Shown here piece after piece: positions 48,842 to 63,809 of a stretch of 64,000 nucleotides of DNA. The notes under the pieces are model-generated. The model searched no databases. It was not told the DNA's origin and saw nothing but the letters and a program-made list of their open reading frames with translations. The stretch covers positions 1-64,000 of the forward strand of contig CAZWLY010000010.1 of the NCBI GenBank assembly GCA_964634465.1, in the 5' to 3' direction. This DNA comes from CAZWLY01 sp964634465 (GTDB lineage: Bacteria > Desulfobacterota > Desulfarculia > G963662305). The position numbers and the translations under genes are program-made. The stretch's first letter is position 1. Each line of letters begins with the position of its first letter.

Positions 48842-50440
48842 TCACCTCTTGAACCGGCGGCGCAGGGCCAAGGCGAAGAAGGCGAACAAGGTCGTCCCGA
48901 TGAGGGTCTCGGCCCAGGTGAGCCACCGCATCGGCCAGTCGGCCGCGGCCAGCGACCAGAACTGGTTGCCCAGCTTGAAGGGAAAGACGTGCTGGACGGC
49001 GTAGAAAAGGGCCGGTTCGAGACGCTGCCAGAAAGTGAGGACGTCCTTGTTTTCTGCAAAAACGTCCCCCCCGCAGGCGGCGAAGGCCGCCGTCGAGAGG
49101 AGGACCAGGCCCAGCAGCCACAACAGCGTCCGGCCGTAGCGCTCGCCGTAGCCGTTCAACATTTTGTAGAGCCACAGCGCCGCCGCCCGGCCGGGCCGGC
49201 CCTGGTCCCAGGCCTGCTCCCGTTTCATCTCCATGGCCGCGAAGTGGAAGTCGCCAGCCGTGATCGGGTCCTTGGTCGCTTCGAGGGCTTGCTTGAGTTG
49301 GAGGGCCAACACCTCGATGTCGGAGGGCGGGAAATCGTCGGGGAGCTCTGCCGGTCTGATCTGATCGATGGGTTCGGGCGGCCGGGCCGGTTCGACCGCC
49401 TCGGCGCGCTCCAGTTCCAGCAACTTCTTCTTGCGCCACAATAGCTCGTCGAACAGGATGCGCGGCCGCTTGAACCGGCGCCATCGGCCCCGACCGGCGA
49501 GGGGTTTGAAAAACTTCCGGTTCTCGTAGCCGCGGCCCCAGGTGCAGCTTATGAACCTGGTCCGGCTGATGTCGGAGTGGAGAAAGGAGAGGTTGGCCAG
49601 ATTAACCTGTTGGAACCGGGCCGGCCGGAGGTCGGTCCGCCGAAACAGGGCCGGGCCGTCAAAGACCGTCTTTTCAAAAATCCACTCCACATTCTCGCCG
49701 CTATAGGCATAGCCCTGGAAGGCCTGGTCCTCATCCCCTTGGCGGGCCTGGAAGTCATAGGCCCGCTGGCGGAGCTTCAGATTGATGAACTCGACCCGGC
49801 CCTTGAACTCGGCCCCGCCGAAAGACACCCGCCCGAAGGAAGAAAAGTTGAAAATCGCCCCCTCGCCGAAGCGAGCGTCCACAAAAGACGTCCGGTCGCC
49901 GAAGCTGGCAGCCTTAAAGTTCGTTTCGTCGCCGAAGCGGGCTTTCCTAAAAAACGCCCCATCGCCGAAGCGGGCTTTCCCAAAAGACGCTATGTCGCCG
50001 AAATGAGTGTTCACAAAAAATGCTTTGCCGCCGAAAGTAGTGTCCCAAAAAGACGCCCCGGCGTCGAAACTGACTTCTGTAAAAAGGGCCGCGCCGCTGA
50101 AGACGGCCCCCTCAAAAGACACCTCGTCGCCGAAGACAGCGTGGTTAAAATCCGCCCCGTCGCCAAAGACGGCACACTGGAAAGAAACCGAGGGCCCGCC
50201 AGCCTTGAAGTCCCATCCATCGAGGTCCATCTGATCGGGAAAAACAAACCCCGTATAATCCCACCCTCCTGACTCACACAATTCCCTGAACTCCCGGCGG
50301 AACTTCTCGGCCAGGTCGGGTTGGTCTCTCTTCACCTCCAGGGACAGGTGGAAGATGCACTGCTCGTGACCCGGCTCCACCGGCCGGCGGCAAGGATGGT
50401 CAGGGTATCCCTCGGGCGTATTCCAGTTGCACTTGGCCAC
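48842..50440 (-). CDS. Pentapeptide-repeat protein with channel-like C-terminus
   Basis: A 532-residue protein in three parts. The N-terminus has CNWNTPEGYPDHPCRRPVEPGHEQCIFHL, a Cys/His set that could bind zinc. Residues 84-210 and 255-295 are pentapeptide repeats (pattern A-x-F-G-D-x-A-x-F) predicted to form a right-handed beta helix. The C-terminus has two membrane helices (LLWLLGLVLLSTAAFAACGG and ETLIGTTLFAFFALALR) around ALFYAVQHVFPFKLGNQF, which looks like the pore-loop arrangement of two-helix ion channels. Function is unknown. AAGGAGAG precedes the GTG start. Confidence 0.78.
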   Translation of the reverse strand: MAKCNWNTPEGYPDHPCRRPVEPGHEQCIFHLSLEVKRDQPDLAEKFRREFRELCESGGWDYTGFVFPDQMDLDGWDFKAGGPSVSFQCAVFGDGADFNHAVFGDEVSFEGAVFSGAALFTEVSFDAGASFWDTTFGGKAFFVNTHFGDIASFGKARFGDGAFFRKARFGDETNFKAASFGDRTSFVDARFGEGAIFNFSSFGRVSFGGAEFKGRVEFINLKLRQRAYDFQARQGDEDQAFQGYAYSGENVEWIFEKTVFDGPALFRRTDLRPARFQQVNLANLSFLHSDISRTRFISCTWGRGYENRKFFKPLAGRGRWRRFKRPRILFDELLWRKKKLLELERAEAVEPARPPEPIDQIRPAELPDDFPPSDIEVLALQLKQALEATKDPITAGDFHFAAMEMKREQAWDQGRPGRAAALWLYKMLNGYGERYGRTLLWLLGLVLLSTAAFAACGGDVFAENKDVLTFWQRLEPALFYAVQHVFPFKLGNQFWSLAAADWPMRWLTWAETLIGTTLFAFFALALRRRFKR

Positions 50441-50645
50441 AGCGGTTTTCTCTCCTTAACTTAAAAGAAGACCCTGTTGAAGAAGCGACGCCCGGGCCGC
50501 CGACCGGCCGCCGGATTGATCCCTTCCACCCTGCCGCTAATTTTCTCCGTTGTCAATAACCCGTCCCGCGAGCCGTTGAATCTCCGCCTCCGCCCTGGCC
50601 CGCCTCCCCCGAACTCCCGGCCTTCCCCTGCGCCGCAAAATTCTT

Positions 50646-50674
50646 TTGAACTCCGTTCCGATCGGCGGTAGTCT
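50646..50674 (+). promoter_or_regulatory. Promoter candidate of uvrA
   Basis: -35 TTGAAC (50646-50651) and weak -10 TAGTCT (50669-50674), 17-bp spacer. It is the only promoter-like signal in the gene-free stretch 50441-50803. No LexA-type palindrome was seen. Confidence 0.4.
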
Positions 50675-50803
50675 AAAAGATCGGCCCGCCTGGGCCGCGG
50701 GGACGAAAAAACCACCGACCGAACCCCCGCCCCGGGGAAAGCTTTGGGAAAGGGGCGCGGGGAGAACCTTTCTTCAAAAAGGCTTCTTCCCGCTCAAACA
50801 GCC

Positions 50804-53632
<2,829 letters not shown>

Positions 53633-53643
53633 GGAGGCCCGAA

Positions 53644-53958
53644 ATGGGTGTCAACGAGTTTGTCCGGAGGCGACCGTTTCTGAGTATGGTCTTACTCACG
53701 CCGTTTACCCTGGCGATTCAGGCGATCATCGACCGGACGGCGGCCCCGGCGGCCGAGCTGCTCGACGTCTGGCGGCTCATCCTGGCCTGGGACCGGCTTC
53801 TAAGCGGCCAGGAGTGGCAATCGATCCGCTTCATCACCGGCCAGGAGCACCTGAGCGTCATGGCCCTGGCCCTGGCCACCGAGGTGACGATCGCGCTGCA
53901 ACTCGTCTGGACCGGGCTGATCGTGGTCGTGTGGAGATGGGCGGCGGGGAAGAATTAG
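53644..53958 (+). CDS. Small hypothetical membrane protein
   Basis: A 104-residue protein with hydrophobic stretches near the N-terminus (FLSMVLLTPFTLAIQAII) and C-terminus (TIALQLVWTGLIVVVWRW). Family not recognised. It starts 11 bp after uvrA with GGAGG upstream, so it is probably cotranscribed with uvrA. Confidence 0.55.
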   Translation: MGVNEFVRRRPFLSMVLLTPFTLAIQAIIDRTAAPAAELLDVWRLILAWDRLLSGQEWQSIRFITGQEHLSVMALALATEVTIALQLVWTGLIVVVWRWAAGKN

Positions 53959-54202
53959 ACTTCCCGACCGATGAAGGAACGATCGAGGCGTCAGGAAGCC
54001 CAGGAAGCCGTCGGTCCGGAAAAACCGCGGCGAGGGCGACTCCTCCGTTCCCTTCGGCGATCCGGCCGAGGTGGAGACGGGGCCCGGGCGACCCGGTCGC
54101 CTTCCCCCAAGGGCTCGCCTGGGTCTGGGAGGTGAGCCGGCCGATCAGGAAGCGCTACACTTTTGACTGACCCGGCCCGCCTCGGCCGGCCGATCACCCG
54201 CC

Positions 54203-54231
54203 TTGACGCCGGCCGAGGCGCTTGCTACCGT
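54203..54231 (+). promoter_or_regulatory. Promoter candidate of rmuC
   Basis: -35 TTGACG (54203-54208) and weak -10 TACCGT (54226-54231), 17-bp spacer. The gene-free stretch 53959-54298 holds only this and some GGCCGGCC palindromes. Confidence 0.4.
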
Positions 54232-54298
54232 CCTGACAGGCTCCCGTGGTTCGACGCCCTTTCGGCGTCATCGACTCGGAGCGACTTCAGGGGTATCG

Positions 54299-55681
54299 AT
54301 GGACGCCTTCAGCCTTTTCATCGGCCTGGGCCTTGGGCTGGCCCTGGGCGGCGCGGCCGTCTGGCTGGCCCGTAAGGGTCGTCTCGCCGCGCTCTCCGAC
54401 CGGTTGGCCCAAACCGAGGCCGCTTTGGAGACGGCCCGCGCCGATCTGGCGGTGGAGACCGAGGCGGCAGCCGAACTCAAGGCCCGAATCGCCCGCCTGG
54501 AGACGGCCCTGGAGCACGAGAGGGACTCGGCCCAAGAGAAGCTGGCCCTCCTCGAAGAAGCCAAAACCGCCCTGGCCGACCAGTTCAAGGCCCTCTCCGC
54601 CGACGCCCTGGCCGACTCCAGCCGGTCGTTCCTGGAGTTGGCCAAGGCCACCCTGGAGAAGTTCCAGGCCGAGGCCAAGGGCGATCTCGCCCAGCGCCAG
54701 CAGGCCATCGACGGCCTGGTCAAGCCCATCAAGGAGACGCTGGAGCGGTTCAAGACCCAGATCGCCGAGATGGAGAGCGCCCGGCGACAGGCCTACGGCA
54801 GCCTGAGCGAACAGGTCAAGGCCCTGATCGCCTCGGAGAACCAGCTTCGGGCCGAGACGGACAATCTGGTCAAAGCCCTGCGCCGGCCCCAGGTTCGGGG
54901 TCGCTGGGGCGAGGTCCAACTCCGGCGGGTGGTCGAGTTCGCCGGCATGGTCGCGCATTGTGACTTCGTCGAGCAGGAGACCGTTCCCGGCGGCGACGGC
55001 CGGCAGCAGCGGCCGGACATGATCATCAGGCTCCCCGGCGGCAAGATCGTCGTCGTCGACGCCAAGACGCCCATCGAGGCCTATCTGGCCGCCGTCGAGG
55101 CCGAGGACGAGGCCGCCCGGCAGAGCTTCATGAGGGATCACGTCCGCCAGATCAGGGCCCAGATGACCAACCTGGGCAAGAAGAACTACTGGGACCAGTT
55201 CGAGGCGACGCCCGACTTCGTGGTCATGTTCCTGCCCGGCGACGCCATCCTGAACGCCGCCTTGGAGCAGGAGCCGGGTCTTTTGGAGGAGGGCTACAAC
55301 CTGGGGGTGATGCTGACCACGCCGACCACCCTGATTGCGCTTTTGCGCTCGGTGGCCTATGACTGGCGAACCGAGAACCTGGTGGCCAACACCCAGGAGA
55401 TAAGACGTCTCGGCCGCGACCTCTACGAGCGGATCTGCACCATGACCGACCACTTCGCCGGCGTGGGCAAGAGCCTGGACAGGGCGGTGAGCGCCTACAA
55501 CAAGGCGGTCGGGTCCTTGGAGGGCCGGGTGCTTTCCGGAGCCCGCCGGTTCCTCGAGTTGGGGGTGGACTCGGCCAAAAAATTGCCGGAGCCGGTGAGC
55601 GTGGAACGCTCCCCCCGGCAAATTCAGGCCCCGGAGCTGGTGAATCCGCTCATCGAGAACGACGACCGGGACGAGGACTAG
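54299..55681 (+). CDS. rmuC: DNA recombination protein RmuC
   Basis: A 460-residue protein. An N-terminal membrane anchor (FSLFIGLGLGLALGGAAVWLA) is followed by a long coiled coil (residues 30-190). The conserved RmuC nuclease-like domain starts at RRPQVRGRWGEVQLRRVVEFAGM and includes RPDMIIRLPGGKIVVVDAKTPIEAYLAA (PD-(D/E)XK-like core) and TPTTLIALLRSVAYDWRTENL. RmuC limits inverted-repeat rearrangements and has been linked to defence in some bacteria. Confidence 0.92.
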   Translation: MDAFSLFIGLGLGLALGGAAVWLARKGRLAALSDRLAQTEAALETARADLAVETEAAAELKARIARLETALEHERDSAQEKLALLEEAKTALADQFKALSADALADSSRSFLELAKATLEKFQAEAKGDLAQRQQAIDGLVKPIKETLERFKTQIAEMESARRQAYGSLSEQVKALIASENQLRAETDNLVKALRRPQVRGRWGEVQLRRVVEFAGMVAHCDFVEQETVPGGDGRQQRPDMIIRLPGGKIVVVDAKTPIEAYLAAVEAEDEAARQSFMRDHVRQIRAQMTNLGKKNYWDQFEATPDFVVMFLPGDAILNAALEQEPGLLEEGYNLGVMLTTPTTLIALLRSVAYDWRTENLVANTQEIRRLGRDLYERICTMTDHFAGVGKSLDRAVSAYNKAVGSLEGRVLSGARRFLELGVDSAKKLPEPVSVERSPRQIQAPELVNPLIENDDRDED

Positions 55682-55852
55682 ACCCTCGACAGCCGGCCCT
55701 CGGGCCGACCGAGCAGATTCCGGGCTAGAAAACAATGAGCAAAAAGAGTAAAGTAGGGAACTAGGCTGACCGATACGCCCTGGCAGCGCCGAGCGGCGCC
55801 GGAGGCAGGAGAATCGTCGTCCCGACACCCGAGCCTCGACCCCGAGTGGAGA

Positions 55853-56794
55853 ATGAAGAACGTCTCCCTGGACACCCGCCATCGTCTGATCGTGGCCGAC
55901 GCCCGGCTGATGCCCGAGTTGGCCGACGAGTCGATTCAGCTCGTCATCACCTCGCCGCCCTACTGGCAGCTCAAAGACTACGGCCCTGAGGGCCAGCTCG
56001 GCTTTGACGACACCTACCAGGACTACATCAACGGCCTCAATCTGGTCTGGAGGGAGTGCGCCCGGGTGCTCATGTCCGGCTGCCGGCTGTGCGTCAACAT
56101 CGGCGACCAGTTCGCTCGGGCCGTCTTCTACGGCCGTTACCAGGTCATCCCGATCAGGACCGAGATCATCCGCTTCCTCAGAGCCATCGGGCTGGATTAC
56201 ATGGGGGCCGTCATCTGGAGAAAGGTGACCACCTGCAACACCACCGGCGGCGCGACGATCATGGGCTCCTACCCCTACCCCAGAAACGGCATCCTCAAGC
56301 TCGATTACGAGTTCATCCTGATCTTCAAAAAACCGGGCCGGCCGCCCCAGGTGACGCCGGAGCAGAAGGAGGCCTCCAGGTTGACCATCGAGGAGTGGAA
56401 CGCCTACTTCGCCGGTCACTGGCACTTCCCCGGCGTAAAGGCGGCCGACCACCTGGCCCCCTTCCCCGAGGAGTTGCCCGCCCGGCTGATCAAGATGTTC
56501 TCCTTCGTCGGCGAAACGGTCCTGGACCCCTTCCTCGGCTCGGGCACCACCGCCCTGGCCGCCAAGAATCTGGGCCGCAATTCGGTCGGTTACGAGCTCG
56601 ACCCCGCCTGCCGGCCGCTCATCGAGGAGCGGGTCGGCCCGGACGTCCTCGAGGTCGCCGAACGGCCGACCGACCCGGCCGAGATCGCCCGGCTGATGGC
56701 CGAACTGCCCCACGCCTTCGTCGATCCCAACCCCATCACCCGCAAACGAGACCCCCGAACCAACTCCTACGGCTCCCGGATCGCCAAGAACTGA
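55853..56794 (+). CDS. Orphan DNA methyltransferase (N4-cytosine/N6-adenine class)
   Basis: A 313-residue enzyme with catalytic motif TSPPYW near residue 34 placed before the AdoMet motif DPFLGSGTTALAAKNLGRNSVGYELD near residue 220, the beta-class order. TSPPY is most typical of N4-cytosine methylation. The target-recognition region lies between. No restriction endonuclease is adjacent, so it is probably a solitary methylase. It lies between rmuC and grpE on the same strand. Confidence 0.86.
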   Translation: MKNVSLDTRHRLIVADARLMPELADESIQLVITSPPYWQLKDYGPEGQLGFDDTYQDYINGLNLVWRECARVLMSGCRLCVNIGDQFARAVFYGRYQVIPIRTEIIRFLRAIGLDYMGAVIWRKVTTCNTTGGATIMGSYPYPRNGILKLDYEFILIFKKPGRPPQVTPEQKEASRLTIEEWNAYFAGHWHFPGVKAADHLAPFPEELPARLIKMFSFVGETVLDPFLGSGTTALAAKNLGRNSVGYELDPACRPLIEERVGPDVLEVAERPTDPAEIARLMAELPHAFVDPNPITRKRDPRTNSYGSRIAKN

Positions 56795-56866
56795 CCCCTG
56801 AAACCGATTCATCCCCGCGACCTCCCGGCGAAGCCTCGTTTTTTCGATCCAAATGACCGCCATCCC

Positions 56867-56895
56867 TTGACAAAGCCGGAGGTCGTACCTAGCTT
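56867..56895 (+). promoter_or_regulatory. Promoter candidate of grpE-dnaK
   Basis: -35 TTGACA (56867-56872) and weak -10 TAGCTT (56890-56895), 17-bp spacer. No CIRCE element is present. A heat-shock sigma site cannot be confirmed. Confidence 0.45.
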
Positions 56896-56934
56896 CACTT
56901 CAGCCTTGACGAGTTGAATTCCAAGGAGTTGCCA

Positions 56935-57534
56935 GTGAGCCAGGCAGACAAGACCCCCAAGCCCGAGCAAGGCGAGGAGATCGAGGTTCAGGTCAGGGAC
57001 CTGAGACATAGCGCCAGAGAAGACGACGAGGAAGAAAACGGGGCCGAAGCCGAGACGGCCGAGGCCGAGGCGGTCGATCTCGAAGAGAAGATCGCCGCGC
57101 TCGAGGATCAGAACTTAAGGCTCCGGGCCGAGCTGGACAACTACCGCAAGCGGACCGAAAGGGAGATGGCCAGCTTCCGCAAGTACGCCAACGAGAGCCT
57201 GATCAAGGAGCTTTTGCCCCAGATCGACAACCTGGAGCGGGCCCTCGATCACGGCCGGGAGACCAACCCCGACGACCCGCTGTTGGAGGGGGTGGAGCTG
57301 ATCCTGAAGGGACTCGTCGATGCCCTGGCCAAGTTCGGCGTCAGTCGGGTGGAGGCGGTCGGGCAAGCGTTCGACCCCAATCTCCACGAGGCGATCATGC
57401 AGCAGGAGGACGCCGAGGCCGAAGACAACACCGTCTTGGCCGAGCACCAGAAGGGCTATCTATTACACGACCGGCTGCTTCGACCGGCCATGGTCGTTGT
57501 TTCCAAAAGACCGGACGGCGACGACCAGCCCTGA
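56935..57534 (+). CDS. grpE: GrpE nucleotide exchange factor
   Basis: A 199-residue DnaK cochaperone. An acidic, disordered N-terminus of about 45 residues leads to the long helix LEEKIAALEDQNLRLRAELDNYRKRTEREMASFRKYANESLIKELLPQIDNLERAL. The C-terminal beta domain contains GVSRVEAVGQAFDPNLHEAI and ends GYLLHDRLLRPAMVVVSK. GTG 56935 is chosen because AAGGAG lies 6 nt upstream. dnaK follows after 35 bp. Confidence 0.94.
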   Translation: MSQADKTPKPEQGEEIEVQVRDLRHSAREDDEEENGAEAETAEAEAVDLEEKIAALEDQNLRLRAELDNYRKRTEREMASFRKYANESLIKELLPQIDNLERALDHGRETNPDDPLLEGVELILKGLVDALAKFGVSRVEAVGQAFDPNLHEAIMQQEDAEAEDNTVLAEHQKGYLLHDRLLRPAMVVVSKRPDGDDQP

Positions 57535-57569
57535 ATCGGACGTTCAAGTTTTTTAAGGAGGATTAACCC

Positions 57570-59504
<1,935 letters not shown>

Positions 59505-59523
59505 TTCCGTTCGAGCGGCATGA

Positions 59524-59582
59524 GCGGGGAATGAATCCCCACCACGGGTTCATTCCCCGCCGCTTGCGGCGGGGTTGTTCAT
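59524..59582. repeat. Dispersed palindromic repeat, copy C (inverted), also terminator-like
   Basis: GCGGGGAATGAA (59524-59535) pairs perfectly with TTCATTCCCCGC (59549-59560). CCCCGCC (59555-59561) alternatively pairs with GGCGGGG (59568-59574), so the two hairpins are mutually exclusive. The right half is the inverse of the start of copy B. Located 20 bp after dnaK, it probably helps end that transcript. Confidence 0.7.
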
Positions 59583-59736
59583 CCAGGCTCCCCCTTTTGG
59601 AGGGCGCTGATAGTCGGCCCGCCCAGCAGTGGTTCCTATATTCATTTAGCCGGCCCGGCTAAAGCCCCCGGACATGACGTTTGCTTACGTGACTTTGCCC
59701 TATTCAGGCCTCGGCCGGCATTTTTAGGCCGCGATC

Positions 59737-59765
59737 TTGACGCTGGGGGCGGCGGTGATTATTTT
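59737..59765 (+). promoter_or_regulatory. Promoter of groES-groEL
   Basis: -35 TTGACG (59737-59742) and -10 TATTTT (59760-59765), 17-bp spacer. The leader of about 110 nt holds AT-rich GTTGAACAAAA/GTTAACAAAAA near-repeats (59784 and 59815) and a CCCCG/CGGGG hairpin (59826-59846). A further palindrome TTTAGCC/GGCTAAA (59645-59663) lies upstream. No CIRCE operator. The stretch 59505-59881 has no gene. Confidence 0.5.
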
Positions 59766-59881
59766 TTGGGCGCAAAATCGACGGTTGAACAAAATTTATA
59801 GGTATTATCAAGGTGTTAACAAAAACCCCGGGCTTTCGCCGCGGGGTCTGATGGACTGACTAAACGGGAGGAGGAGAAAAG

Positions 59882-60169
59882 ATGAAGGTTAGTCCATTGC
59901 ACGACCGCGTTCTGGTCAAACGGATCGAAGAGGACGAGACCTCGCCGGGCGGAATCATCATTCCGGACACGGCCAAAGAGAAGCCCCAGAAGGGTCGGGT
60001 CATCGCCGTCGGACCGGGCAAGTTCCTGGACGACGGAAAACGCGCGCCGATGTCGGTCAAACCCGGCGACACGGTCCTGTTCGGCAAGTTCGCCGGCACG
60101 GACATCAAGATCGAAGACGTCGAGCATTTGATCCTCAGAGAAGACGACATCCTGGGAATCATTGAGTAG
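59882..60169 (+). CDS. groES: Co-chaperonin GroES
   Basis: A 95-residue GroES of standard length. It starts MKVSPLHDRVLVKRIEEDETSPGGIIIPDTAKEKPQKG, with the mobile loop in the ETSPGGIIIPD region, and ends EDDILGIIE. GGGAGGAGGAG precedes the ATG. It caps the GroEL ring encoded 17 bp downstream. Confidence 0.97.
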   Translation: MKVSPLHDRVLVKRIEEDETSPGGIIIPDTAKEKPQKGRVIAVGPGKFLDDGKRAPMSVKPGDTVLFGKFAGTDIKIEDVEHLILREDDILGIIE

Positions 60170-60186
60170 ACGGGAGGGTAAGCTCC

Positions 60187-61815
<1,629 letters not shown>

Positions 61816-61867
61816 CCACCCCGGCGGCTCGAGACACGCTTGGAAGGTCGAGGGCCGCCGTCGATCG

Positions 61868-61905
61868 CGGGCCGGACGGCTTCACGCCGCCCGGCCCGAT
61901 TCTTT
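61868..61905 (+). terminator. Terminator of groES-groEL
   Basis: CGGGCCGG-A-CGGC (61868-61880) pairs with GCCG-C-CCGGCCCG (61886-61898) around TTCAC and is followed by ATTCTTT. It lies 53 bp beyond the groEL stop. The gene-free stretch 61816-62157 otherwise contains only the orphan promoter-like site at 62095. Confidence 0.75.
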
Positions 61906-62094
61906 GGCCTGCCGGCCTTTCGATCCAACACGTCCCACCACCGTCTTGGAGCGGCCTTCAACCGAACCTGGCCCGACATTCAGGCGGGTGAGAGCGCCCC
62001 TCCCCAGAAAGGACGGACGAACCCCGCAGAACAGGTCCGCCGAGGCCAAGCAGTCAATCAGCCGTCATCGACCGCGGCGGGGAGGACGGTAATC

Positions 62095-62123
62095 TTGTCA
62101 GTATTTTTCGAGGATCATATAGG
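62095..62123 (+). promoter_or_regulatory. Orphan promoter-like site facing the ispB 3' end
   Basis: TTGTCA (62095-62100) and TATAGG (62118-62123) with 17-bp spacing, reading into the antisense of the prenyl synthase gene. No rightward gene follows, so it may be chance or drive an antisense transcript. Confidence 0.3.
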
Positions 62124-62157
62124 AGATAGATAGTATCCAGGCGGCCTTCTTTATCTT

Positions 62158-63129
62158 CTAGAACCTTCTCCGGCACACGTAGTCGGCCAGGTCCAAGAGG
62201 AGTTCGCGCTCGGGCGAGGCGGCGAACATCTCCAGCCGGGCCTTGGCCCTGTCCTTCAGCGCCTCCGCCTCTGCAAGCGATTGAGCCACGCCGCCCAGCG
62301 CCTCGACCGTTCCCTTGAGCCAGGTCCAGGTCTCGGCATCCAGGTTTTCTTGGCCGGCCGCGGCCAGCATCTTTTGCCGGGTCTCCTCATCGGCCCGCTC
62401 CAGGGCCCGAATCCAGGGCAAGGTCGCCTTGCCCTCGCGGATGTCCTGACCGAGAGGCTTGCCGACCACCGCCTCGTCGCCGGCCCAGTCCAGAACGTCG
62501 TCGATGATCTGGAAGGCGACGCCGAGGTCGAGACCGAATCGGTAGAGCGCATCTTCCCTGTCCGGCTCGGCCCCGGCCATGATCGCCCCGGTTCGGGTGG
62601 CCGCAGCCAGGAGGACGGCCGTCTTGGCGGTGATGATCTTGAGGTAGACCTCATAGGGGGTCTCGAACTCGAACTGGTGCTGGGCCTCCAGGACCTGGCC
62701 CTCGGCCAGATCGGAGGTGCACTCGGCCAGAGCCTCGACGAAGCGGGGCAGGCCCGATTTGGCGCTGAGCGCGAAGGCCCGGCCGAAGAGGTGGTCGCCG
62801 ACCAGGATGACCACCCGGTTACCCCACTCCTGGTGGGCGGTCTTCCTGCCCCGGCGGGTTTCGGCTTCGTCGATGACGTCGTCGTGGAGCAGGCTGGCCC
62901 CGTGCATAAACTCGAAGATCGACGAGTAGCGCCCGTGCTCCGGGTCGGTGTCGCCGCACAGCCGCAGCGCCAGCAGATAGAGGATCGGCCTCAGTCGTTT
63001 GCCGCCGTCCAGCAGGATCTGCCGGCCGATCTGTTGCACGGCCGGCAGTTCGCTGACCAGATTCTCGGACAGATAGCTCTCGGCCTCTTGGCGAAGCGGG
63101 GCCAGGCGGGCGAGGAAGTCTTCGGACAT
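62158..63129 (-). CDS. ispB: Polyprenyl diphosphate synthase (IspB-like)
   Basis: A 323-residue trans-prenyltransferase that lengthens farnesyl diphosphate to the side chain of quinones. It shows GGKRLRPILYLLAL, the first aspartate-rich motif LLHDDVIDEAETRRG and the second AFQIIDDVLDW. Chain length cannot be read with certainty; the residues before the first motif (HGASL) suggest a long product. It starts 32 bp after coaE on the same strand. Confidence 0.9.
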   Translation of the reverse strand: MSEDFLARLAPLRQEAESYLSENLVSELPAVQQIGRQILLDGGKRLRPILYLLALRLCGDTDPEHGRYSSIFEFMHGASLLHDDVIDEAETRRGRKTAHQEWGNRVVILVGDHLFGRAFALSAKSGLPRFVEALAECTSDLAEGQVLEAQHQFEFETPYEVYLKIITAKTAVLLAAATRTGAIMAGAEPDREDALYRFGLDLGVAFQIIDDVLDWAGDEAVVGKPLGQDIREGKATLPWIRALERADEETRQKMLAAAGQENLDAETWTWLKGTVEALGGVAQSLAEAEALKDRAKARLEMFAASPERELLLDLADYVCRRRF

Positions 63130-63161
63130 GTCAGCCCTCGTCGGTAAGATCGATGAAATAT

Positions 63162-63809
63162 TTAAAACGAGGGCCGTTGGTTTGTCAACCGAGCCGGCCC
63201 GCGGCCTTGGGCCAGGGCCTTGAGCTCCTCGAATATCTGTTCCGTCTGGCGTCGGGTCTCGGTCTCCGGGCCCCGGTTGTCGATGACGTAGTCGGCCCGG
63301 CGGCGCTTGGTCTCGATGTCCATCTGGGCGGCCAGGGCCTTTTCCGCGGCCGCCCGATCGACGCCGTCGCGCTCGATCAACCGCTCGATCTGGGTCGCCC
63401 GGTCGAGGTAGACGACGATCACCTTGTCGTAACGAGCGGCCTGGTCGATCTCATAGAGCAGCGGCAGATCGACGATGACCACCGCCTGGGGATCGCGGGC
63501 GACGGCCGTCTCGACGAGGCGCTCCTCCCCGGCCCTGACGAGCGGGTGGACGATCCCCTCCAACTCGGCCTTGGCCGCTGGATCGCTGAAGATGAGCCGG
63601 CGCATGGCCGCCCGGTCCAACTCGCCGGCCGGGGTGAGGACCTGGGGGCCGAAGCGCTCGACCACTCTTTTCAGCCCCTCGGAGCCCTTGGCCACGGCCT
63701 GTCTGGCCAGGGCGTCGGCGTCGATTACGACCGCCCCCAACTCCTCGAATATCCGGGCGACGGTCGATTTGCCGGTGGCGATGGAGCCGGTCAGGCCGAC
63801 CAGGATCAT
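63162..63809 (-). CDS. coaE: Dephospho-CoA kinase
   Basis: A 215-residue P-loop kinase for the last step of coenzyme A synthesis. It has Walker A GLTGSIATGKSTVARIFEELGAVVIDADALARQ, the LDRAAMRRLIFSDPAAKAELEGIVHPLV region, VIVDLPLLYE and DYVIDNRG. Its ATG overlaps the stop of the pseudouridine synthase gene (ATGA). Confidence 0.95.
   Translation of the reverse strand: MILVGLTGSIATGKSTVARIFEELGAVVIDADALARQAVAKGSEGLKRVVERFGPQVLTPAGELDRAAMRRLIFSDPAAKAELEGIVHPLVRAGEERLVETAVARDPQAVVIVDLPLLYEIDQAARYDKVIVVYLDRATQIERLIERDGVDRAAAEKALAAQMDIETKRRRADYVIDNRGPETETRRQTEQIFEELKALAQGRGPARLTNQRPSF

Noticed and set aside
49770..50270. Regularly spaced similar DNA segments resembling a CRISPR array
   Set aside because: The periodicity is imperfect and encodes the pentapeptide repeats of the minus-strand protein.
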